From Candidatus Lernaella stagnicola (GTDB taxonomy: Bacteria; Lernaellota; Lernaellaia; Lernaellales; Lernaellaceae), in NCBI GenBank assembly GCA_030765525.1, contig JAVCCK010000010.1, positions 310,001-374,000 on the forward strand: a stretch of DNA of 64,000 nucleotides. The letters are read 5' to 3'. Numbering within the stretch: position 1 is the stretch's first letter; each line of letters opens with the position of its first letter. Below, one piece after another: positions 1 through 8,194 of the stretch. Under the pieces are notes generated by a model. That model was given only the letters and a program-made list of their open reading frames with translations, was not told where the DNA came from and did not search any database. The position numbers were made by a program, and so were the translations under genes.

Positions 1-787
1 CGTAGCTGGCCCATACCGGCAGGTGGTTCACCGCCGCGTAATTCGAATAGTAAAGCCCCTCGGCGATGACGCCCTCATCGGTCGTTTGGATATTGAAGAT
101 GATGTCGTAGGCCTTTGACATGCCGTAGTTGAACCACTTGTTGGCGTGTTCGTGGTCGTTGAAAGTCATACCTGCGGCGGCGAACGCGGCGGCCACCTTG
201 CTGCCGTGGTTGTTGGTATGAATATCGGCCGCGGCGGCCAACAGATCGATGTAGCGATGGTACCAATCCTCAAACAGCGCTTCGAGATTGGCCTTGATCG
301 CCGCCACGCGCGTCGGATCGACCATCCCCGTACCGGCCAGAATGTCGTAGGCGTAGCAGTAGCCGGTCATGGCCTCGGCGATGTGGATGTCGCTGTCGAC
401 AAACACGAGGGGATTCGAGCCGAAATCGGTGGCGATCGCCTCCAATGCCTGTGCGGCGCGTTCGGCCATGGCGGTGTCCTGATCGACCCAGGCGACGAAG
501 GCGGCGGATTTGGCGATGTTGGCCAAGCTGTATTCGCGGCTGGCGTTGTAAGGGTCGGGAGGCGTGGGGGTGAAGCCGCCGTTGGCCCGGCCGCGCACTC
601 GCCCCATGACGGTGATGTAGGGCTCTCGGTCCAGGCGGGCTTGAATGGCCGCCAAATCGGAGTCGGTGAACAGGAGCCGCGGGTGGTAGTCGATTTCCGA
701 GTGCCACGGTCCGGTGGGTTCCGGATTCGCCCACGCGAAAGGGGCCGAAACAAGAAGGATCAATATCAAGGCAACTGAAGTGCGCAT
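1..787 (-). CDS. Heparinase II/III-like polysaccharide lyase (3' end outside window)
   Basis: The reading frame begins at an ATG at 787 and stays open to the left window edge, so about 262 residues are visible and the C-terminus is missing. Residues 1-20 form a Sec signal peptide ending near AWA. After it comes an HPRLLF-type segment and an alpha-helical region with a conserved NNHGSK motif, as in the alpha/alpha-toroid of heparinase II/III and alginate lyase proteins, where Asn/His take part in catalysis. It is probably a periplasmic or secreted lyase acting on uronic-acid polysaccharide. The substrate cannot be inferred. The family call rests on motif and fold pattern only. Confidence 0.6.
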   Translation of the reverse strand, partial: MRTSVALILILLVSAPFAWANPEPTGPWHSEIDYHPRLLFTDSDLAAIQARLDREPYITVMGRVRGRANGGFTPTPPDPYNASREYSLANIAKSAAFVAWVDQDTAMAERAAQALEAIATDFGSNPLVFVDSDIHIAEAMTGYCYAYDILAGTGMVDPTRVAAIKANLEALFEDWYHRYIDLLAAAADIHTNNHGSKVAAAFAAAGMTFNDHEHANKWFNYGMSKAYDIIFNIQTTDEGVIAEGLYYSNYAAVNHLPVWASY

Positions 788-1012
788 GGTTTTTATCCCG
801 TCGCTTTTCGTTTTCAACACGGCGTCGCAACGCTATTTTGTACGTTAACCCAAAACCCCCACGACGGAAAGTGATTCGCCTCGCCCGGCAAGCGGGAAAC
901 TCGCGACGAGCGCGGTCATGCCGCGGGGGGCAGCCGGGGCGTTTTTGTACACGCTCGCGTTGAACGGCGGGGCGGCTTTGGGTAAGGTGAAGTCTCAAAC
1001 AGGAATGAAGAA

Positions 1013-1960
1013 ATGACGTTGCCGCCCTTTCCCGAACACGTGGCTGCCGCACTGGGCTCACTCGCGCTGCGCGAGAAGCTGCTGGCGGGCATGGTGCTAG
1101 TGCGCCGTTTCGAAGAGCGCGTTCTCGAATTGTTCAGCGCCGGCGAATTGTTCGGCACCACGCATTGCGCCATCGGCCAGGAAGCCGACGCCGTCGCGGT
1201 GATCGACCACCTGCGCGAAACCGACCTCGTTTTCAGCAACCATCGCTGCCACGGTCATTATCTGATTCGCACCGGCGACGCGCTGGGTTTGTTCGCTGAA
1301 TTGATGGGCCGGCGGGGCGGCGTTTGCGACGGACGCGGCGGCAGCCAGCACCTGTGTACCGGCCGCTTTTTCACCAACGGCGTGCAGGGCAATTTGACGC
1401 CGGTGGCCGCGGGCGCGGCGTACGCCGAAAAAGTCAAAAAGAGCGGTGCCATCGGCGTGCTGTTTCTGGGCGACGGCACCTTCGGCGAAGGCGTCGTGTA
1501 CGAAACCTTCAACCTACTGTCGCTCTGGCAGGTTCCGCTGCTGGTGGTCGTGGAGAACAACCGCTACGCGCAGACCACGTCGGTGGAGGCCAACTTCGCG
1601 GGCAGCTTCGTGGCGCGGGCGGCGGCGTTTGCGCTTTCGGCCGGTGAAACGACGAGCCGCGACGCCGAAGAATTGCACCGCCATTTCGCCCCGCTCGTCC
1701 GGATGGTGCGCGAGGAGCAGCAACCCCACGTTGAGGTCGTGCACACGTATCGCTATTGCGCCCACAGCAAGGGCGACGATCACCGGTCGGCGGCGGAAAT
1801 CGACGCGTGGCGCGCCACCGATCCCTTGAACCGGCTGGCCGAAGAAGTAGGTGCCGCGACCGCAGCGCGAATCGAAGCCGGCGTCGCGGAATACCTGCGG
1901 CAGTGCGAAGACGCCGCGCGCGCCTTGCCCTTCCCGAGCCTGGAGGCCGCCGATGGCTGA
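1013..1960 (+). CDS. TPP-dependent 2-oxoacid dehydrogenase E1 component, alpha subunit
   Basis: The 315-residue protein has the E1-alpha signature. The TPP/Mg motif starts at GDGTFGEG (153-160) and ends at ENN (181-183); the phosphorylation-loop-like NHRCHGHYL is at 76-84. With the beta subunit it should decarboxylate a 2-oxoacid and reductively acylate a lipoyl group. The start at 1013 is preceded by AGGAATGAAG. The stop overlaps the beta-subunit start by 8 nt, so the two are translationally coupled. Family members act in pyruvate, branched-chain or acetoin dehydrogenases. Here no standard E2 or E3 gene is adjacent. The third gene is a lipoyl-acyltransferase fusion and the fourth a sugar formyltransferase, which points to amino-sugar acylation rather than central metabolism (inference). 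Confidence 0.9.
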   Translation: MTLPPFPEHVAAALGSLALREKLLAGMVLVRRFEERVLELFSAGELFGTTHCAIGQEADAVAVIDHLRETDLVFSNHRCHGHYLIRTGDALGLFAELMGRRGGVCDGRGGSQHLCTGRFFTNGVQGNLTPVAAGAAYAEKVKKSGAIGVLFLGDGTFGEGVVYETFNLLSLWQVPLLVVVENNRYAQTTSVEANFAGSFVARAAAFALSAGETTSRDAEELHRHFAPLVRMVREEQQPHVEVVHTYRYCAHSKGDDHRSAAEIDAWRATDPLNRLAEEVGAATAARIEAGVAEYLRQCEDAARALPFPSLEAADG

Positions 1961-2975
1961 GCGCTACGTCGAATCGCTCAACCGCGCCCTTCACGAAATG
2001 ATGGCGGACGACGAGCGCGTGTATCTCATCGGCGAGGACGTGCACGATCCGTACGGCGGCGCGTTCAAGGTCACGCGCGGGCTATCGACCGCGTACCCCA
2101 ATCGGGTGCTCGGCGCACCGATCAGCGAAGCGGCGATCACCGGCTTCGCGGCGGGGATGGCGCTGCGCGGCCTACGGCCGGTATTGGAGATCATGTTCGG
2201 CGATTTCCTAACCCTGGCTGCCGACCAACTCGTGAACGGCGCGACCAAGTTCAACTGGATGTACAACGGCCGCGTCACCGTACCGCTGGTCGTTCGCGCG
2301 CCGATGGGCGGTCGGCGCGGGTACGGGCCGACGCACAGTCAAAGCCTCGAAACGCTGTTTTTCAACGTGCCGGGGCTGACGATCCTCGCGCCCTCGCACT
2401 TCCACGATCCCGGCGCGCTGCTGCGCCATGCAGTGCTGGAGGATGCCTCGCCGGTGCTGTTTGTCGAGAACAAGCTGCTGTATCCGCTTCGCCTGGAGCA
2501 ACCGGAAAACGGCCGCGCGGGCGACTGGCACGTCGAGGTCGTCGCACCCGAATCACCCTACCCGACCCTGCGCCTGGTCGCCGATCCTGCGGAAACGCCG
2601 ACGGTTACGTTGTTGGCGTACGGCGGCATGGCCCCGCTCGCTCTCGAAGCGGCGATGAATGCGCTGGTGCGCGATGAAATTCTCGTCGAGGTGCTGCTGC
2701 CGTCGCGGGTTAAGCCTTTTCCCGTCGCCGACGTCGCCGGGTTTGTGCGAAAGAGCGGGCGTGCGGTAATCGCCGAGGAATCGCCGCGTGAGGGTGGTTG
2801 GGGTGCGGAGATGGCGGCCCGACTGATGGAATCCGCCTTCGCCGATCTGCGCGCGCCCATCGCCCGCGTCGGTGCGAAGGAAACGCCGATCCCGGCGTCG
2901 ATGCCGTTGGAAAAGCATGTACTGCCGCAGGTCGCCGACATCGAGGCCGCGCTGCGCGCCGTGGCAAGGAGCTGA
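1953..2975 (+). CDS. TPP-dependent 2-oxoacid dehydrogenase E1 component, beta subunit
   Basis: The 340-residue protein is full length for an E1-beta. It begins MAERYVESLNRAL, followed by the typical GEDV(H)DPYGG segment near residues 25-33 and the transketolase pyrimidine-binding domain with SEAAITGFAAGMA. A C-terminal transketolase domain carries EESPREGGWGAE. The ATG at 1953 was chosen over an upstream ATG because it follows a GGAGG and gives a normal family N-terminus. It overlaps the alpha gene by 8 nt. It pairs with E1-alpha as a heterotetramer and is expected to dock on the E1/E3-binding domain encoded just downstream. Confidence 0.9.
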   Translation: MAERYVESLNRALHEMMADDERVYLIGEDVHDPYGGAFKVTRGLSTAYPNRVLGAPISEAAITGFAAGMALRGLRPVLEIMFGDFLTLAADQLVNGATKFNWMYNGRVTVPLVVRAPMGGRRGYGPTHSQSLETLFFNVPGLTILAPSHFHDPGALLRHAVLEDASPVLFVENKLLYPLRLEQPENGRAGDWHVEVVAPESPYPTLRLVADPAETPTVTLLAYGGMAPLALEAAMNALVRDEILVEVLLPSRVKPFPVADVAGFVRKSGRAVIAEESPREGGWGAEMAARLMESAFADLRAPIARVGAKETPIPASMPLEKHVLPQVADIEAALRAVARS

Positions 2976-2976
2976 T

Positions 2977-4107
2977 ATGCGCGAAGAAGTGTTCGTAGTT
3001 TCGGTTCCGCAATTGGGCGTCAACGACGACACGGCCACCATCGTCGAGTGGTTCGTTGCCGAGGGCGACGAGGTTGCCGTGGGCGCGGCGTTGTGCGCGG
3101 TTGAAACGGCCAAGGCGTCCTACGAAGTCGAGGCCGAAGTTGCCGGGCGCGTGGTGCCGCTGGCCGCGGCGGGCACGGAGATCCGGGTCCGCGATCCCAT
3201 TGCGTTGATCGGCGCGGACATGGACGCGCTCGACACCGAGCGCCGTCGACTGCTTGCTGCTCAGGAAACGGAAACACAGGCCGCCGCTGCTGTCGAAGCC
3301 GAGGCTAAGGCGACCGACCAAGCACGCCGATTGGCCGCCGAGCTCGGTATCAATCTCACCGAAATCGCCACGGACGGCATTATCCGCGAAAAGCACGTTC
3401 GCGCGTTTGTCGAGAAGCAAGCGCCCGACGACCGCCCGACGCCCGCCGAAATCAAGTGGAACCCCGACCGCAAACCGGTGATGATCTACGGCGCGGGCCG
3501 CGGGGCGGTTACGCTAAAGGAATGTCTGGACACTGACCGGGACGTCCAGGTCGTGTGTTTCGTCGACGACGACCCGCAACACCCGCTGTGGCTAAAGGGC
3601 CTGCCTGTTTACCATCGCGACCGGCTGGCGGAAATCGTCACCCGCGGCGTGAGTTACCTGGCCACCGAAATCGCCGCCGGAGTCGTGCGGCTGCGTATCC
3701 GCGAACTGTGCGACGAGCGCGGGCTGCACCTGATCAACGCCGTTCACCCGCGCGCCTTCGTGTCGCCGTCAGCCACCCTGGGCCGCGGCAATTTCATCAA
3801 GGCCGGGGCGGTGGTTGCCACCGGCACGGTGGTGGGCGATTGCTGCGTGATCGACAACGGCGCGATCGTGGCCCATGACAACATCCTGGACGACGCCTGC
3901 CACCTGACGCCCGGCGTGAGCCTGGGCAGCGGCATTCGTGTGGGCAGCCTGGCCATCGTCGGCATCGGCGCGGCCGTCGCCACGGGCGTGACCATCGGGC
4001 GGCGGGCCATCGTTTCGCCGGGCGCGGCGGTGGTCAAAGACGTGCCCGACGACGCCGTGGTCGAGGGCGTACCGGCGAAAATCGTCGGCCGGCGGAAAGG
4101 CGAGTAA
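2977..4107 (+). CDS. Lipoyl domain + peripheral-subunit-binding domain + PglD/NeuD-type acyltransferase fusion
   Basis: The 376-residue protein has three parts. Residues 3-79 are a lipoyl domain with candidate lipoyl-Lys46 in VETAKAS. An Ala/Glu-rich linker leads to residues 112-147, which look like an E1/E3 peripheral-subunit-binding domain (RRLAAELGINL, then GIIREKHVRAF). Residues 166-250 are a PglD_N Rossmann-like domain (VMIYGAGRGA), and 251-372 are hexapeptide repeats of a left-handed beta-helix. His300 in GAIVAHDN aligns with the catalytic His of PglD. The first two parts are those of an E2; the usual CAT-like E2 catalytic domain is absent. It begins 1 nt after E1-beta stops and is followed 3 nt later by a formyltransferase. 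Inference: an acyl group from E1 rides on the lipoyl arm and is passed to an amino-sugar. Confidence 0.85.
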   Translation: MREEVFVVSVPQLGVNDDTATIVEWFVAEGDEVAVGAALCAVETAKASYEVEAEVAGRVVPLAAAGTEIRVRDPIALIGADMDALDTERRRLLAAQETETQAAAAVEAEAKATDQARRLAAELGINLTEIATDGIIREKHVRAFVEKQAPDDRPTPAEIKWNPDRKPVMIYGAGRGAVTLKECLDTDRDVQVVCFVDDDPQHPLWLKGLPVYHRDRLAEIVTRGVSYLATEIAAGVVRLRIRELCDERGLHLINAVHPRAFVSPSATLGRGNFIKAGAVVATGTVVGDCCVIDNGAIVAHDNILDDACHLTPGVSLGSGIRVGSLAIVGIGAAVATGVTIGRRAIVSPGAAVVKDVPDDAVVEGVPAKIVGRRKGE

Positions 4108-4110
4108 ACG

Positions 4111-4806
4111 ATGACGGGCGAGGTGGTTTACGTCGTGTGCGGCTGCAAACCCTGGAGCCGGTCCGTCTTCGACGAGCATCTCGCGACACTGCCCGGGCGC
4201 TGGCGTTACGTAGCCACGAAGGACGAACTGACGGCCGCGCGCCTGGCGGAGTGGTCGCCGCGGTTTGTTTTCTTCCTGCATTGGTCGTGGAAAATTCCGG
4301 CGGCGATTCACGAGCGCCATACCTGCATCGGCTTTCACATGACCGATTTGCCTTTCGGGCGCGGCGGCAGCCCGTTGCAGAACCTGATTGTGCGAGGCGC
4401 GACCGAAACGACGCTTACGGCCTTTGGTATCGAGGCCGACATGGACACGGGGGCGATCTACGATAAGCGGCCGCTGTCGCTGGCGGGCACGGCGCAGGAG
4501 ATTTACGAGCGCGCCTCGCGCCTGGCGGCGCAGATGATCGCCGACTTGATCGCGCAGGACGATCCGCAGACCCGACCGCAAACGGGTGAGCCGACGATGT
4601 TCGCGCGGCGCACCCCGGCGCAGAGCGAGATTCCGGACGGGTTGGACCTCGCGCGCTTGTACGATCACCTGCGCATGCTTGACGCGGAAACGTACCCGCG
4701 GGCTTTTTTGAAGCATGGCGGCTTTCGTTTCGAGTTCAGCGCGCCGCGCCTGGAAAGCGGCCGGCTGGTGGCGAACGTGACGATCTCGCGCGAAACCGAG
4801 AACTAG
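4111..4806 (+). CDS. Sugar N-formyltransferase (methionyl-tRNA formyltransferase-like fold)
   Basis: The 231-residue protein carries the formyltransferase core GFHMTDLPFGRGGSP (about 73-87), with the catalytic His, followed by DMDTGAIY, which supplies the catalytic Asp. This subclass, with HMTDLP in place of HpSLLP, is typical of amino-sugar formyltransferases in glycan clusters rather than Fmt itself. It also lacks Fmt's C-terminal tRNA-binding domain. The expected donor is N10-formyl-tetrahydrofolate and the acceptor an amino group on a nucleotide sugar. It lies 3 nt after the lipoyl-acyltransferase gene, so both probably modify the same or related amino-sugars. Confidence 0.8.
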   Translation: MTGEVVYVVCGCKPWSRSVFDEHLATLPGRWRYVATKDELTAARLAEWSPRFVFFLHWSWKIPAAIHERHTCIGFHMTDLPFGRGGSPLQNLIVRGATETTLTAFGIEADMDTGAIYDKRPLSLAGTAQEIYERASRLAAQMIADLIAQDDPQTRPQTGEPTMFARRTPAQSEIPDGLDLARLYDHLRMLDAETYPRAFLKHGGFRFEFSAPRLESGRLVANVTISRETEN

Positions 4807-4821
4807 GGACAAGGCGGGACG

Positions 4822-5590
4822 ATGGAATTCTTGCAGGATTTGTTGGGGCGGGTTTCCGGCTTCGTGTGCGGGCCGTATTTTCTGATACCGCTGCTGGTCG
4901 GCACGGGCATTTTCATCACCGTGCGCCTGAAATTCATTCAACTGCTCGGTCTCAAGCACGCCTTCACCGGCGCCAGCGCGGCGGGGGGCGTGGCGGGTTA
5001 CACCGTGGCGCAGGCGATGCGTTTCGGCATTGCGCGCGGCGTTTTCTCCAATGAATCGGGCCTCGGCTCGGCACCGATCGCCCATGCGGCGGCCCGCACC
5101 GAAGAGCCGGTCCGCGAGGGTCTCGTGGCGATGATCGGCCCGCTGGTCGACACGCTGATCATCTGCACGATGACGGCGCTGGTGATTCTGGTCTCCGGCG
5201 CGTGGCAAAGCGGCCTGGACGGCGCGACGCTAACCAGCCAAGCGTTTTCCACCGGTTTGCCGGGTAGCGGGATGTTCGCGCCCGGGCGCATGATCGTGAG
5301 CTTCGGATTGGTGTTTTTCGCCTTTTCGACGCTGATCAGTTGGTCGTATTACGGGGACCGCGCCACGGAGTTCATTTTCGGCGCGGGTTCGGTGATGATC
5401 TACCGCGTCGTCTACGTTGTGCTGATCCCGGTGGGCGCCGCTGGTCGAGTTGAAGATCGTCTGGACGTTCTCGGACATCACCAACGCACTGATGGCACTA
5501 CCCAATCTGGTCGGCATCGTGCTGCTTTCCGGCGTCGTGGCCAGGTTGACCAAGGACTACTTCCGCCGCGACCATAAGCCGCTTCGTTGA
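4822..5590 (+). pseudogene. Na+:alanine symporter (AGCS family), internally deleted and frameshifted
   Basis: The N-terminus (MEFLQDLLGR, then GTGIFITVRLKFIQ) matches the start of AGCS transporters. At about residue 47 (near 4963) it jumps directly to the later TVAQAMRFGIARG / FSNESGLGSAPIAHAAA block, so roughly 200 residues that normally lie between are missing. Near 5437 a single extra C shifts the frame. Removing it restores the expected tail (VELKIVWTFSDITNALMALP, then LTKDYFRRDHKPLR and a stop at 5590). As written, the open frame runs to 5577 with a nonsense tail. Two independent lesions make a functional symporter unlikely. The gene has a close upstream ribosome site, 15 nt after the formyltransferase. 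Confidence 0.85.
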
Positions 5591-5609
5591 TCCACAAGGA
5601 GACCGTGTC

Positions 5610-6872
5610 ATGCCCAGCCAAAAGAAAGTTCGTGTCGGTTTCGGCAAAGTCGATATCACCCCGCCCCTGCCCTTTCCCATGGGCGGCATGGCCGACCGCG
5701 ACGGCCGCCTGGCCAACCGCGTACGCGACCCCTTGTTCGCCCGCGCGCTCGCGTTCAGCGACGGCAAAACCACGGCGGTGATGATCTCCGCCGATTTGTT
5801 GCTGTTCGTGATGGTACTGCGCGACGCGATCGAACAGCGCCTGCGAGACCAGGGCGTTGCGTTCGACGGCCTGATGCTCACGGCCACCCATTCGCACTCG
5901 GCGGTCGGCGGCTTTTGGGACGCGCCCTCGGCGAAGCTTTTTCTTGGCGAGTACGATCAGAAGTTGTTTGACGGATTGGTAACGAACATCGCGGCCGCGG
6001 GCAAGGCGGCGGTCGACGACCTGGCGGCTGCCGACTTGCGCTTCGGCGAAACCGAAACGTCCTACTTGAACTACAATCGCCGCCACAAAGAGGGCGCGAT
6101 CGACCGCACGCTGGGTGTGCTGCACGTCAAGCGACGTCGCCGCGACATCCGGGTCGTGTTTTTCGGCGCGCATCCGGTGGTGGTTGGGGTTCGCGACTAC
6201 CACGCTGCTTCGGCCGACTACCCCGGCGAACTGATCAAATCCATCGAAGCTGAGGGCGATCACGGTATGTTCGTCGTCGGCCCGGTCGGCGGTGTGAACG
6301 CGTTCTTTCCGGAAGGCCCGATGGATACCGACGTGCACCTCGCGTTGCTGACACGGCTGATGCGAGAGGCGGTCGACGAAGCCGCGGCCAACGCCCGGCC
6401 CGTCAAAAGCGACGACGTGGCCTTTGCCGTCGGGCAAACAAAAATCAACATCACGACGCCGAAACTGCTGCCGCAACGCCTGGGCTGGCTCGACACGCTG
6501 GCGCTGCCGCTGCGTTTATGGGCGCGGAAATTCGGGCGCGGCGGATTGCGCGACGGCGCGGCGACCCGCGTGCCGGTTTTGCGCGTCGGCGAGTTGATTT
6601 TCACCGGTTACCCGGCCGACTTGGGGGCCAGCGTCGGCTTAAAAACGAAGCAGCTCATCACCGAAGCGGGCCTGACGCCGGTGGTTGTCGCTTCACAAAC
6701 CGACGACTACGTGGGCTACGTGCATATGCCGCTGGAGTACGAACTGCTGGAAAAGCAAGACAAGGCGGCGCTGTGGATGAACATCTACGAAAACGCGATG
6801 GGCTTCGGCGGAAGGCAAACGGGAGTCCACCTGCTGGCCGCTTTCGACCGCGCGTTGGTTGAGGTTCAATAG
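5610..6872 (+). CDS. Neutral/alkaline ceramidase N-terminal-domain-like hydrolase
   Basis: The 420-residue protein starts with VGFGKVDITPPLPFPMGG, typical of the neutral/alkaline non-lysosomal ceramidase superfamily. It contains the zinc-site motif ATHSHSAVGGFW (92-103) and a late GELIFTGYPADLG segment. True neutral ceramidases are 650-750 residues with a C-terminal domain; this one has only the catalytic-type domain and no signal peptide. It may therefore be a cytoplasmic amidase acting on another N-acyl compound. A clear AAGGA lies 10 nt before the ATG. Its 3' end overlaps the convergent glycosyltransferase gene by 7 nt. Confidence 0.7.
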   Translation: MPSQKKVRVGFGKVDITPPLPFPMGGMADRDGRLANRVRDPLFARALAFSDGKTTAVMISADLLLFVMVLRDAIEQRLRDQGVAFDGLMLTATHSHSAVGGFWDAPSAKLFLGEYDQKLFDGLVTNIAAAGKAAVDDLAAADLRFGETETSYLNYNRRHKEGAIDRTLGVLHVKRRRRDIRVVFFGAHPVVVGVRDYHAASADYPGELIKSIEAEGDHGMFVVGPVGGVNAFFPEGPMDTDVHLALLTRLMREAVDEAAANARPVKSDDVAFAVGQTKINITTPKLLPQRLGWLDTLALPLRLWARKFGRGGLRDGAATRVPVLRVGELIFTGYPADLGASVGLKTKQLITEAGLTPVVVASQTDDYVGYVHMPLEYELLEKQDKAALWMNIYENAMGFGGRQTGVHLLAAFDRALVEVQ

Positions 6873-8194
6873 AAGGGGTAGTAGCCCGACAGCTCCGCGC
6901 CGACAACCGTCAACACCGTAAGCACCATGCCCGCGCCGACCAGGCCCGCCCACACCGCCGTGTCCGCCTCGTTCCGCTCGCGCAGGTACTGCAGCGCGAT
7001 CGCCGCCCCCGCCGCGATAAAGGGCACGGCCGGCAACAGATAGCGGGGGTTGGGCAGAATCAGCACCACGAGAAATAGATACGCGCCGCCCAGGGCGAGC
7101 AGGGTCGTGGTTTGACGCCCCGCCTTATACAGAGCGAACAGGCCCAGCAACATGAGCGGGAGCACGTGCGCGCCCACATGCAACGGCCACAGCGGCAACA
7201 TGGTTTCCAGCAGGTAATGAACTCCGCCCGGTCGCGCCAGCAGCGCCATCCACGTCAACCGGGCGGCTTGCGTGGCCAGCAATCCTGATCCGGCGGCGAC
7301 CCCGGCCAGCGGCGCGATGCACAGCAGCGGCACGCCGGCGATCCACCACGTCGCGGGTTTGCGCCACAAATGCCGATACGCGGGCAGGAGCAGAATCAAC
7401 ACCATCCCCGGTATCAGCAGCGCGATGTTGTAACGACACAGCAGGCCCAGCGTCAGCAGCGCCCCCGCGACGAGCGCGCGGCCCGTCTTGGGTTCCTGCA
7501 AAAAGCGCACGAACGCGTCGGCTGTCAGCAGAAACACGAGCAGGAAGGGTCCCTCGAGAATCGCCGCCGCGCCGTTGAAATACCACAAGGGGAAACACAA
7601 CCACATGAGCGACGCCAGCGCCGCGGTGGGCTTGTCGGTGACGCGCTCGATCAAGCGCGCCGCAACCAGGAGCGACAGCAGTGAGAAGACGATATTGAAC
7701 AAACGTCCGGCTAGGACGTGCGGCCCGACGAGGTTGTAAAATGCGCCGTACAGCAGCGGCAACAGCGGCGGATGATGCAGACCCAACCACCGGTTGACGG
7801 TGCCGTAATCGCGCAGCCAGGCTCGCAGCCCGTGCTCGCCGAGGTACACAGCTTGCGCCAGGTTGAAATTTTCGTCGTTCCAGCGCGACATCGCCAACGC
7901 CGACACGACCAACAGCACGCCCTGCGCGATGATCGAAAACCGCAGCAAGCGCACCGGCTCGCGCGACGCGTAATCGGCCAGCGAAAAGAACCCGGTGCGG
8001 TGGGTCAACAGCGCGGCCGCCAGCAAAACAGCCTGCGTGGCCAGCAAACCCAGTAACAGGTGATGCGGCAGGAAACCGTCGCCGACGTAGGTCGCGCCCC
8101 AAAAAAGCGATAGATAACTGGTCGTCGCCGTCAGCCACGTAACCAGCAGCAGTCCGCGGCCTCGATGCCAATAGCGCGGGTAGGTCACGTTCAT
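6866..8194 (-). CDS. GT39/ArnT-like integral membrane glycosyltransferase
   Basis: The 442-residue protein is almost entirely hydrophobic with about 11-12 predicted membrane spans. An early acidic motif WNDENF (about 104-109) and HHPPL (about 139-143) are typical of polyprenyl-phosphate-sugar-dependent transferases of the dolichyl-phosphate mannosyltransferase/ArnT superfamily. It probably transfers a sugar from a polyprenyl phosphate to a lipid or protein acceptor on the outer face of the inner membrane. Its ATG overlaps the stop of the FAD oxidoreductase upstream by 4 nt, and it is the last gene of a glycosylation operon. Donor and acceptor are unknown. Confidence 0.75.
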   Translation of the reverse strand: MNVTYPRYWHRGRGLLLVTWLTATTSYLSLFWGATYVGDGFLPHHLLLGLLATQAVLLAAALLTHRTGFFSLADYASREPVRLLRFSIIAQGVLLVVSALAMSRWNDENFNLAQAVYLGEHGLRAWLRDYGTVNRWLGLHHPPLLPLLYGAFYNLVGPHVLAGRLFNIVFSLLSLLVAARLIERVTDKPTAALASLMWLCFPLWYFNGAAAILEGPFLLVFLLTADAFVRFLQEPKTGRALVAGALLTLGLLCRYNIALLIPGMVLILLLPAYRHLWRKPATWWIAGVPLLCIAPLAGVAAGSGLLATQAARLTWMALLARPGGVHYLLETMLPLWPLHVGAHVLPLMLLGLFALYKAGRQTTTLLALGGAYLFLVVLILPNPRYLLPAVPFIAAGAAIALQYLRERNEADTAVWAGLVGAGMVLTVLTVVGAELSGYYPFY

